A DNA stretch of 64,000 nt from Clostridium sp. CS001 (GTDB lineage Bacteria; Bacillota; Clostridia; Clostridiales; Clostridiaceae): NCBI RefSeq assembly GCF_020443565.1, contig NZ_JAIZZN010000004.1, positions 1 to 64,000 on the forward strand, read 5' to 3'. This document shows positions 53,543 to 61,149 of this stretch, piece after piece (position 1 is the stretch's first letter; every line of letters begins with the position of its first letter). The notes below the pieces were generated by a model that did no database searches, was not told where the DNA came from, and saw only the letters and a program-made list of their open reading frames with translations. The translations under genes and the position numbers were made by a program.

Positions 53543-54910
53543 TTAATTATTTTCCGTGGTTTTTGCCTTTAAAGCTATAGCACACTCTATTCTTTTCTTT
53601 TGCATCTGGCATCCAATTTCATAAGGAATATGCATATCCCCATTAAAGTTAAAGTTATTGGCTTGACATCCGCCACTGCAATAAAATTTAGCCCAGCAAT
53701 CATTACATTTAGGTTTGTTGTAAATATGGGCTGTTTTAAACTCTTGAACCATTTTTTCATTGTTTATTCCGTTATATATATCTCCAATTAGGAAATCTTC
53801 ATTGCCTACAAATTGATGACAAGGGTATATGTCTCCATCTGGTGTAATCGCCACGTATTCATGACCTGCTCCACAACCTGAAATCCTTTTATAAACACAA
53901 GGTCCACCTTGCAAATCAATATTAAAATGATAAAACTTAAACTCATTCCCATCCTTATGTCTTTGAAGCATATCTGCATATAACTTATCGTATTGCTCAA
54001 AGATAACTGGCAAATCCTCTTCTCTTAGTGAAAGTTCATGCTCATTTGGAAGTACTACTGGTTCTATTGAGATTTCTTTAAATCCTAAATCCGCCATATG
54101 CTTTACATCTTTGTAAAAATCAGTATTTTCCCTAGTGAAAGTCCCTCTTACATAATAAGCCTTAGACTTATCTCTCATATTAACCATCTTTTGAATATTA
54201 GGAAGTATTCTATCGTATGACCCGCTTCCATCTACTCTTGTTCTAACCTTATCATTAACAGATTTTCTACCATCTATGCTAAGTACTATATTACCCATAT
54301 TTTCATCCATGTATTTCATAATTTCATCATTAAGTAACGTAGCATTAGTTGTCATAGTAAATCTTATAAGCTTTTTATGAAGTTTTTCCTGCACCTTAGC
54401 ATACTCCACTATTTCTTTTATTGTATCAAAAGCCATAAGTGGTTCTCCGCCAAATAAATCAACCTCAATATTTTTTCTTGGCCCGGACTTTTCTATAACA
54501 AAATCTATTGCTTTCTTTCCTACTTCTGCGGACATTACCTTTCTTGCTCCATGGTACTCGCCCTCATCAGCAAAACAGTATTTACATCTTAAATTACAAT
54601 CATGTATTATGTTGAGGCACAAAGCCTTTATGTATGATTCCGTGTCTCCACTGTCCATTGCAATTGTCTCGTATAAATCTTTTGTGTATATCATTTCGCC
54701 ATTAATTAAACTTTGAATCTCGTTATAAACTTCTTCAATATCTTCTACACTATGTTTACCTTTAAAGATTTCTATTAATTCTTCTTTCTCTTTAAGGGAG
54801 TTTTCATCTAAAAGATCATAAACTATTTCATCAACTACATGTAGTGCTCCAGAGTTTACATCAATTACGTAATATTCGCCATCTTGAATGAATTTATGAA
54901 TTAGTGACAA
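53543..54910 (-). CDS. scfB: SCIFF peptide maturase (radical SAM/SPASM thioether synthase)
   Basis: The 455-residue enzyme has an N-terminal RRE-like peptide-binding segment (to about 90), the radical SAM motif CNLRCKYCF near residue 108, and a C-terminal SPASM/twitch region whose cysteines lie in CGAGHEY, CHQF, CNDCWAKFYCSGGC and GCQMQ. It builds thioether links between cysteines and partner residues of the SCIFF peptide encoded directly upstream. The start is TTG 54910 with GGAGGG 5 bases before it. The length and pairing are those of all clostridial ScfB proteins. Confidence 0.92.
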   Translation of the reverse strand: MSLIHKFIQDGEYYVIDVNSGALHVVDEIVYDLLDENSLKEKEELIEIFKGKHSVEDIEEVYNEIQSLINGEMIYTKDLYETIAMDSGDTESYIKALCLNIIHDCNLRCKYCFADEGEYHGARKVMSAEVGKKAIDFVIEKSGPRKNIEVDLFGGEPLMAFDTIKEIVEYAKVQEKLHKKLIRFTMTTNATLLNDEIMKYMDENMGNIVLSIDGRKSVNDKVRTRVDGSGSYDRILPNIQKMVNMRDKSKAYYVRGTFTRENTDFYKDVKHMADLGFKEISIEPVVLPNEHELSLREEDLPVIFEQYDKLYADMLQRHKDGNEFKFYHFNIDLQGGPCVYKRISGCGAGHEYVAITPDGDIYPCHQFVGNEDFLIGDIYNGINNEKMVQEFKTAHIYNKPKCNDCWAKFYCSGGCQANNFNFNGDMHIPYEIGCQMQKKRIECAIALKAKTTENN

Positions 54911-54934
54911 TTTATCCCTCCTAACTAAATTTAA

Positions 54935-54957
54935 AGCAGTAACCCAAAGTTACTGCT
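54935..54957 (-). other. Hairpin between scfA and scfB
   Basis: AGCAGTAAC (54935-54943) pairs with 54949-54957. In the - direction it is followed by TTAAATTTAG and then the scfB ribosome site. It may attenuate scfB or protect the scfA mRNA 3' end, giving more peptide than enzyme. Confidence 0.5.
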
Positions 54958-54969
54958 ACATTAATGATA

Positions 54970-55107
54970 TTAGTTTTCGCAAGCTAAGTTAGCTACAGTG
55001 CAAGAAGTTTTACATGCTGATTGACATGAATTAGCACATTCCTTACATCCTGGCTTTTTCAAGCTTTCTTTAATGTTTGATTTGTTTATAGTTTTTATAT
55101 GCTTCAT
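54970..55107 (-). CDS. scfA: SCIFF ribosomal peptide precursor (six cysteines in forty-five)
   Basis: The 45-residue peptide begins MKHIKTINK and carries a Lys-rich leader of about 20 residues. Six cysteines follow in the last 25 residues (GCKECANSCQSAC, then KTSC and LAC). Composition and length are exactly those of SCIFF, the most widespread RiPP precursor of Clostridia, matured by the adjacent ScfB. GGAGG precedes the ATG. The final function of the mature peptide is unknown in general. The gene is too short for many gene finders and is easily missed. Confidence 0.93.
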   Translation of the reverse strand: MKHIKTINKSNIKESLKKPGCKECANSCQSACKTSCTVANLACEN

Positions 55108-55140
55108 TTTTATTCCTCCATTCGTAAAGTTCACTGGTCA

Positions 55141-55149
55141 ATTATATCA
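55141..55149 (-). promoter_or_regulatory. Extended -10 promoter of scfAB
   Basis: On the - strand TGATATAAT forms an extended -10 element (TGn plus TATAAT), about 34 bases before the scfA ATG. No good -35 is present, as is usual for extended -10 promoters. It implies that scfA is expressed apart from the yajC-side genes. Confidence 0.5.
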
Positions 55150-55176
55150 CAATATCTTGTTCAAATAAAGTAGTCT

Positions 55177-55545
55177 TTATAGATTTATCCCAAGCATTCC
55201 AGAAAAAGTACCTATACCTAACGCTAAAATGGTTCTTACTATTTCCCTCATGCCAATATCAGCACCTCCACCACCAACCACTTTCACCAAATATAAAACT
55301 ATCATGTAAGTAGCGGCAACCATTATACCCATAAGCCATCCCTTTTCACCTGCTTTTTTTGCAGCAAATACTGATCCATAAAGCACGCTAAGTAATGTAA
55401 TTACAATATAGAACACAGATGTCACTTTCATGCTAGGTGACAAATAACTCGTTACTACAGAATAAATAACTAAAACAATTAAGGTTAAAAGAGCAGCCCT
55501 AAAAGTTCCTTCTGCAGCACAAGAATACTTTATTTTATTTCCCAT
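55177..55545 (-). CDS. TIGR04086-family small membrane protein
   Basis: The 122-residue protein has four hydrophobic helices (around residues 15-35, 44-62, 70-90 and 100-120) with glycine-rich turns such as VGGGGADIG. Proteins of this family occur next to yajC and scfA in many Clostridia, and the order here is the same. ATG 55545 follows AAGGGGGG; an ATG at 55572 is in frame but lacks a site. The function is unknown. Confidence 0.75.
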   Translation of the reverse strand: MGNKIKYSCAAEGTFRAALLTLIVLVIYSVVTSYLSPSMKVTSVFYIVITLLSVLYGSVFAAKKAGEKGWLMGIMVAATYMIVLYLVKVVGGGGADIGMREIVRTILALGIGTFSGMLGINL

Positions 55546-55643
55546 GTAAATCCCCCCTTTTATGTATTTCAACGAAAAAATGTTTTTAGTTGAAATCTAT
55601 AATATTAATTATGATTAAAAAGGGGGTTTTATTACTTAATCTT

Positions 55644-55934
55644 CTACTTTTTCTCTAACATATCAGCACTGTTTGAATTTAAAACTGCAGATATTCCATT
55701 CTTAGATAATTTAATTCTAGCTCTATCAGGGCCACTTTCAAGTATAATGTGGTCATCTTGTAGATTGATGATTTTTCCCATTATACCCCCTTTAGTCATT
55801 ATCTCATCATTTACTTTTAAATTATTTAAAAGTGCAGCATATTTTTTCTTCCTTTTGTTTTCTGGTATGAATACCACTAAATAAAATAAACCAAGCATTA
55901 ATATGATAGGTAATAAAGATACTAATTGTGCCAT
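55644..55934 (-). CDS. yajC: Preprotein translocase accessory subunit YajC
   Basis: The 96-residue protein has a single N-terminal helix (LPIILMLGLFYLVVFIPE), the conserved RPQ-equivalent ENKRKKKYAALLNNLKVNDE and the GGIMGKIINLQDD strand. YajC binds SecDF/SecYEG in the membrane. It is encoded between tgt and the secDF region, as in most Firmicutes, with GGAGGG before the ATG. Confidence 0.9.
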   Translation of the reverse strand: MAQLVSLLPIILMLGLFYLVVFIPENKRKKKYAALLNNLKVNDEIMTKGGIMGKIINLQDDHIILESGPDRARIKLSKNGISAVLNSNSADMLEKK

Positions 55935-56061
55935 TTATGCTCCCCTCCTTCCTATTTTTATAAATTATAATAAAACAATTGCCCATTAAAAATTAATTCC
56001 TAAAGAATTTATAATATTCTTTATTGTTACTTTTATAGGATAATCATATTATACCAAACTA

Positions 56062-57192
56062 TTATACTTTTCCACTCCACTGAGCTAATTTCTCAGATTT
56101 AAATTCTTCAAAACAATCATTGTCAATTGCAGATCGTATATCTTCCATAAGCTTATTATAGAAGTATAAGTTATGGAGCACACAAAGTCTCATTGCTAAC
56201 ATTTCTTTTGCCTTAAATAAATGCCTTATGTAAGCCCTTGTGTAATGTTTACAAGCAGGGCACTCACATCCTTCATCAATAGGAGCAGTATCTAATTCAA
56301 ATTTAGCATTAATTATATTTATTTTACCATCTTTAGTAAACAAATGTCCATGCCTACCATTTCTTGCTGGCAATACACAATCGAAAAAGTCTACCCCTCT
56401 TGCTACAGCTTCTAAAATATTACTAGGAGTACCTACTCCCATAAGATAAATTGGTTTATCCTCTGGCAAATGCGGAACCACTGCATCAATTATTCTATAC
56501 ATCTCTTCATGGGTTTCCCCCACTGCAAGGCCACCAATAGCATATCCATCTAAGTTCATCTTTGTAATAGTTTTAGCATGCTCAATTCTAATATCCTCAA
56601 AAGTTTCTCCTTGGTTTATACCAAATAGCATCTGCTTTTTATTTATTGTATCAGGAAGAGAATTTAATCTATCCATTTCTACCTTACATCTCTCTAGCCA
56701 CCTTGTGGTTCTTGCCACTGAATCGACTACATATTCCCTAGTAGATGGACTAGGAATGCATTCATCAAAGGCCATAGCAATTGTAGATGCTAGGTTGCTT
56801 TGTATCTGCATACTTTCTTCTGGTCCCATAAATATTTTTCTCCCATCTATGTGTGAGTTAAAGTAAACTCCTTCTTCCTTAATCTTTCTCATTGCTGCAA
56901 GAGAGAATACTTGAAATCCACCTGAATCTGTAAGAATAGGTCTATCCCAATTCATAAATTTGTGGATTCCTCCCATTTGTTTTACTACTTTATCTGAAGG
57001 TCTTAAGTGTAGGTGATAAGTGTTTGATAATTCTACTTGGCAATTAATTTCTTTTAAATCCATACTAGAAACCGCACCTTTAATAACTGCTTGGGTCCCT
57101 ACATTCATAAATACAGGTGTTTGAATAGTTCCATGCGGTGTCGTAAACTCACCACGTCTTACTTTACCACTTTTTTTAAGTAATTTATACAT
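56062..57192 (-). CDS. tgt: tRNA-guanine transglycosylase
   Basis: The 376-residue TIM-barrel enzyme replaces guanine 34 with preQ1 in queuosine tRNAs. Substrate-binding DSGGFQVFS is near residue 90, and the nucleophile Asp lies in DCVLPARNGRHG near 264. The zinc site CECPAC with a later His (RHLFKAKEMLAMRL) is intact. Its ATG follows AGAAGGAT. It lies between queA and yajC. Full length for the bacterial enzyme. Confidence 0.95.
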   Translation of the reverse strand: MYKLLKKSGKVRRGEFTTPHGTIQTPVFMNVGTQAVIKGAVSSMDLKEINCQVELSNTYHLHLRPSDKVVKQMGGIHKFMNWDRPILTDSGGFQVFSLAAMRKIKEEGVYFNSHIDGRKIFMGPEESMQIQSNLASTIAMAFDECIPSPSTREYVVDSVARTTRWLERCKVEMDRLNSLPDTINKKQMLFGINQGETFEDIRIEHAKTITKMNLDGYAIGGLAVGETHEEMYRIIDAVVPHLPEDKPIYLMGVGTPSNILEAVARGVDFFDCVLPARNGRHGHLFTKDGKINIINAKFELDTAPIDEGCECPACKHYTRAYIRHLFKAKEMLAMRLCVLHNLYFYNKLMEDIRSAIDNDCFEEFKSEKLAQWSGKV

Positions 57193-57283
57193 ATCTATCC
57201 TTCTTTCTATACAATAATTAAGAAATAATTTTAATACTTAATTATTTACCAAGACATCTTTGGCTTTATTTTTTTAGTCTACA

Positions 57284-58309
57284 TTAATATAAAAACATGG
57301 CATCTCCAAAACTAAAGAATCTATATCCTTCTTTTACCGCCATATTATATGCGCCCATAACTAAGTCCTTTCCAGCAAAAGCACTAACTAGCATTATTAG
57401 TGTAGATTCTGGCAAATGAAAATTAGTTATTAAAGCATTTACAATCTTGAATTTATATCCTGGATATATAAAAATATCTGTCCATCCAGATTTCGCGTGA
57501 AGCTTACCGTTTTCGTCTGCTATACTCTCTAGTGTTCTATTTGAAGTAGTTCCTACAGCAATTATTCTCCCACCCTTTTCTTTTGCCTGATTAATTATCT
57601 CAGCAGTTTCACTGCTGAGCACGTAGTACTCCGAGTGCATTTCATGATCTTCCACTGTTTCGGCTTTTACAGGTCTAAAAGTACCAAGGCCTATATGCAA
57701 TGTTACAAAGGTAACTATAACGCCCTTATTTTTAATTTCAGTTATCAAGTCTTCAGTAAAATGAAGCCCCGCAGTTGGTGCTGCTGCAGACCCAACCTCT
57801 TTTGAAAATACAGTTTGGTATCTTTCTTTGTCCTCTAATTTTTCGGTTATATATGGCGGTAGTGGCATCTCTCCAAGTTTATCTAAAACCTCTTCAAAGA
57901 TTCCTACAAACTCAAATCTCACTATTCTACTCCCACCTTCAGAAATACTTATAATCTCTGCTTTCAATTCTCCATTTCCAAAAATAAACCTTGATCCTAT
58001 CTTCGCCCTTTTCCCTGGTTTAACTAGAGTTTCCCAATGATCTTTATCTATTCTCTTTAGGAGTAAAAACTCCATTTTACCCTCGGTTCCCTCTTTCATT
58101 CCTAAGAGCCTTGCAGGTAAAACTCTAGTATCGTTTAGAACCAAACAATCTCCTGGATTTAAATAATCTATTATATCCTTAAACTGCTTGTGCTCTATTG
58201 CTTTATTAGTTTTATTAACCACCATAAGCCTTGATTCATCTCTTTTTTCAAGTGGATGTTGACCTATAAGCTCTTCTGGTAAATCAAAATAAAAATCTGT
58301 TACTTTCAA
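57284..58309 (-). CDS. queA: S-adenosylmethionine:tRNA ribosyltransferase-isomerase
   Basis: The 341-residue enzyme makes epoxyqueuosine from preQ1-tRNA. It begins with [19 protein letters not shown] and holds the conserved [17 protein letters not shown] near residue 55, [10 protein letters not shown] near 175 and [19 protein letters not shown] near 300. The start is TTG 58309, which follows AAAGGGTG at good spacing; in-frame starts up to 58363 overlap the ruvB 3' end. It lies between ruvB and tgt. Confidence 0.93.
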   Translation of the reverse strand: MKVTDFYFDLPEELIGQHPLEKRDESRLMVVNKTNKAIEHKQFKDIIDYLNPGDCLVLNDTRVLPARLLGMKEGTEGKMEFLLLKRIDKDHWETLVKPGKRAKIGSRFIFGNGELKAEIISISEGGSRIVRFEFVGIFEEVLDKLGEMPLPPYITEKLEDKERYQTVFSKEVGSAAAPTAGLHFTEDLITEIKNKGVIVTFVTLHIGLGTFRPVKAETVEDHEMHSEYYVLSSETAEIINQAKEKGGRIIAVGTTSNRTLESIADENGKLHAKSGWTDIFIYPGYKFKIVNALITNFHLPESTLIMLVSAFAGKDLVMGAYNMAVKEGYRFFSFGDAMFLY

Positions 58310-58352
58310 AAAACTACACCCTTTCTTTATAAACCATTTAATTTTTATTGTG

Positions 58353-59405
58353 TTATTTGTCAAATATAGTAAGTTGCTTAAGGTTTTTGTGCTTATTCGG
58401 TTTTTTCATAGTCCTATTTAAATGCTCATATGCCTTTTCTGAAGCCATTCTTCCTCTTGGAGTCCTTATTATAAATCCCTTTTGAATTAAATAAGGTTCA
58501 TAAACATCCTCTAGGGTTCCAATCTCTTCTCCTATAAAATAAGATAAAGTTTCTATGCCTACTGGTCCACCTTTAAAATTATCTATGATAGCTTCAAGCA
58601 TCTTATTATCTATCCTATCAAAGCCTTCACTGTCTATTTCAAGAAGTTCTGCGGCAGCTTTTGCTAAATTTAAATCAATAACCCCATTACCTTTAACATC
58701 ACAATAATCGCGAACCCTTTTAAGTAAACGGTTGGCAATCCTTGGGGTACCCCTTGAACGCTTTGCAATTTCAACCGCTGCACTTTCAGTAATACCAACC
58801 TTTAAAATAGATGCAGAGCGTACTATTATTTCTTTGAGCTCATCCTGCGTATAGTATTCCATTGCACTAAGAACACCAAATCTATCACGAAGAGGAGCCG
58901 TTAATAACCCTATTCTAGTGGTTGCACCAATAAGTGTAAACTTCGGCAAATCTAATCTAATAGATTTTGCTGAAGCTCCTTTTCCTATTACAATATCTAG
59001 TGCATAATCCTCCATAGCAGGATATAATATCTCTTCTACTGATCTATTAAGCCTATGTATTTCATCAATAAAAAGCACATCATAATCGCTTAAACTAGTT
59101 AAAATAGACGCCAAGTCTCCTGCCCTTTCAATGGCTGGACCAGAGGTTACCTTTAAGTTACCATTCATTTCTCTTGCAATAATATTAGCAAGTGTTGTCT
59201 TCCCAAGTCCAGGCGGCCCATATAAAAGCACATGATCAAGAGCTTCTTCTCTATTTTGAGCTGCTTTAATAAATATGTTTAATTTTTCTTTTATCTTATA
59301 TTGGCCGATATATTCACTAATCCTTTGGGGCCTTAGGGAATATTCTGATTCTGTATCCTCTTCAATAATAGAAGAAGTAATAATTCTTTCCTCTATATCA
59401 TCCAT
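58353..59405 (-). CDS. ruvB: Holliday junction DNA helicase RuvB
   Basis: The 350-residue AAA+ motor has Walker [11 protein letters not shown] near residue 63, Walker [11 protein letters not shown] near 112, sensor 1 near 158 (LIGATTRIG) with the RuvB beta-hairpin beyond, and a C-terminal winged helix with [11 protein letters not shown] near 318. It drives branch migration with RuvA, whose gene is 32 bases upstream. No ruvC is encoded here, as is normal for Firmicutes. Confidence 0.96.
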   Translation of the reverse strand: MDDIEERIITSSIIEEDTESEYSLRPQRISEYIGQYKIKEKLNIFIKAAQNREEALDHVLLYGPPGLGKTTLANIIAREMNGNLKVTSGPAIERAGDLASILTSLSDYDVLFIDEIHRLNRSVEEILYPAMEDYALDIVIGKGASAKSIRLDLPKFTLIGATTRIGLLTAPLRDRFGVLSAMEYYTQDELKEIIVRSASILKVGITESAAVEIAKRSRGTPRIANRLLKRVRDYCDVKGNGVIDLNLAKAAAELLEIDSEGFDRIDNKMLEAIIDNFKGGPVGIETLSYFIGEEIGTLEDVYEPYLIQKGFIIRTPRGRMASEKAYEHLNRTMKKPNKHKNLKQLTIFDK

Positions 59406-59437
59406 TCTATACCCACCTTAGTTAATTAAATGTTTTG

Positions 59438-60037
59438 TTAGTTCATTAAATACTTCAAACACTCTTTAATTATATTTTCAAGGGATTGTTCTTTATTTAT
59501 AGCTTTTAGCGCTTTTTCAGCTTCCTTTTCAGAATAACCAAGGGACATAAGCGCTCCAAAAACCTCTATAAGTTTTCTATCCTCCACTAAATCAGTACCT
59601 GAAAGTTGTGATAAATTATTAACTTCCGTTTGCTCAATATGAATTTTTTCTCTTAGTTCAAGAATTATTCTTTGAGCAATTTTTTTCCCTATTCCTGGTG
59701 CTCGTACAATAGTTTTTTCATCTCCAGACACAATAGCGTATTTAAGGCTTGAAACGCTACAAATAGAAAGCAGTGATAAGCCTGCTTTTGCACCAACTCC
59801 ATTGGTGCTAATTACAAGGCTAAACATATCTATCTCATCTTTTGTTAGAAATCCGTATAGTCCAACAAAATCTTCTCTAACAATTTGCTTTATATATAAT
59901 AACACACTTTCATTAGTTTTAGGCATTTTTGCCATAGTACTTCCAGAGGTGTATATTTTATAACCAATACCATTATTATCTATAACAACATAGTCTTTAT
60001 TAATGCCTACAAAAATTCCTTTTATATACTCATACAT
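59438..60037 (-). CDS. ruvA: Holliday junction DNA helicase subunit RuvA
   Basis: The 199-residue protein has domain I (YEYIKGIFVGINKDYVVIDNNGIGY, residues 2-27), the double helix-hairpin-helix domain with GIGKKIAQRII near 118, and a C-terminal UBA-like domain that contacts RuvB (LMSLGYSEKEAEKAL near 165). It binds the four-way junction as a tetramer. It starts the ruvAB-queA-tgt-yajC series. Confidence 0.95.
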   Translation of the reverse strand: MYEYIKGIFVGINKDYVVIDNNGIGYKIYTSGSTMAKMPKTNESVLLYIKQIVREDFVGLYGFLTKDEIDMFSLVISTNGVGAKAGLSLLSICSVSSLKYAIVSGDEKTIVRAPGIGKKIAQRIILELREKIHIEQTEVNNLSQLSGTDLVEDRKLIEVFGALMSLGYSEKEAEKALKAINKEQSLENIIKECLKYLMN

Positions 60038-60170
60038 AATATCTTCTCCTTGCTAGTTTTGGGATAGATATTAATTATTATCCACCCTATTTACATAATG
60101 ACTATATTATACTTTACCACCTAACTGCTATTAATTCAATAATTAAGATAGATAAGCCACTTATATAAAT

Positions 60171-60212
60171 TAAAAAACCTCAAGAAATGTGTTTTTCTTA
60201 AGGTTTTTTAAT
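60171..60212 (-). terminator. Terminator of the bofC-like gene
   Basis: A 17-base stem with one mismatch (60171-60187 with 60194-60210) ends in TTTTTA in the - direction, about 20 bases after the bofC-like stop. It separates this gene from ruvA. The remaining 130 bases to ruvA hold no further clear structure. Confidence 0.75.
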
Positions 60213-60230
60213 GTTCCTATTTGCGGTTTT

Positions 60231-60995
60231 CTAAGATTTTAATAAGCTCATTGCAAAATCAAAAGCCTTTTCAGGAGTTTTAAATTCCCACTTTTCATAC
60301 TCTTCACTTTCTTCCATGTACTCACTACCATCACCGTCTTTGGTATGCTTTTTACCACGAATTAAATTATCCACTAACCCGTCTTTTTCTTTTAAATCTT
60401 CCAATTTGATATATTGTAATTCACCTACATCTTCTGTTACAAAGTCATATTTACTCTGCTTACCATCTGCTAAGAATATATTAGAATTAAATAGTTTATG
60501 AGCTATTATGTTTCCATCTTTGTCTGTTTTATAAATTGTTACTAGATCTTCATATACGCCTAAGAAATATCTATTAGCGCTATAACTGTATCTATCACTA
60601 TTATTAACAAGAATTATTTCAGAATTACTCATTCTTTCGGTAATATAGCCTTGATTTTTAAAAAACTCATCAACCTCTACTTGTGTTTTTTTAATTAGTT
60701 CACTAGATTCATTAAAATGTTTTTCAAGCACTAAATTCCTCACTTCAATATCTTTATATTTAATTTTAAAAATATATTTTGCACCTTCCATAACTTTCGG
60801 CAAACTAGCACTAATAGTTACTGATGTTTGACTTGAATTATCACTCTTTGCAGCTAATCTTAAATATGGCAATGAACCATATGTTTCAAGCCTTAAATTG
60901 TTTTTGATTATATAGTGAGCAAAAGAATAGCTACTAGCAAAAAAAACAATTAGCAGAAATGTTAAAGATATCTGTAAGATCCTTCTATTTTTCAT
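60231..60995 (-). CDS. BofC-like membrane-anchored or exported protein
   Basis: The 254-residue protein has an N-terminal signal/anchor (residues 8-28, ILQISLTFLLIVFFASSYSFA) with a positively charged start. The C-terminal half has RYFLGVYEDLVTIYKTD near 150, resembling the BofC C-terminal domain. Position upstream of ruvA matches bofC in bacilli. BofC acts between mother cell and forespore and restrains SigK activation in Bacillus; a parallel role here is inference. ATG 60995 follows GAGGGG. The overall similarity is weak, so the name is tentative. Confidence 0.55.
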   Translation of the reverse strand: MKNRRILQISLTFLLIVFFASSYSFAHYIIKNNLRLETYGSLPYLRLAAKSDNSSQTSVTISASLPKVMEGAKYIFKIKYKDIEVRNLVLEKHFNESSELIKKTQVEVDEFFKNQGYITERMSNSEIILVNNSDRYSYSANRYFLGVYEDLVTIYKTDKDGNIIAHKLFNSNIFLADGKQSKYDFVTEDVGELQYIKLEDLKEKDGLVDNLIRGKKHTKDGDGSEYMEESEEYEKWEFKTPEKAFDFAMSLLKS

Positions 60996-61073
60996 ATTAC
61001 CCCTCCTCATTTTGAATTATGTCCATGTGAAGGGGAATTTATACATTAATTTTAAATATTTTAATCACATCTA

Positions 61074-61102
61074 TTGACCTTTTCAACACAATGTCTAATA
61101 AT
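61074..61102 (+). promoter_or_regulatory. SigA promoter of the chemoreceptor/solute-binding fusion gene
   Basis: TTGACC (61074-61079) and AATAAT (61097-61102) are separated by exactly 17 bases, close to the SigA consensus. It lies 48 bases before the ATG at 61150. AGGAGG is 4 bases before that ATG. Confidence 0.7.
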
Positions 61103-61149
61103 GTATATGTAATTGTTTTAAATAGTATTTTACACTTAGGAGGATTTGA

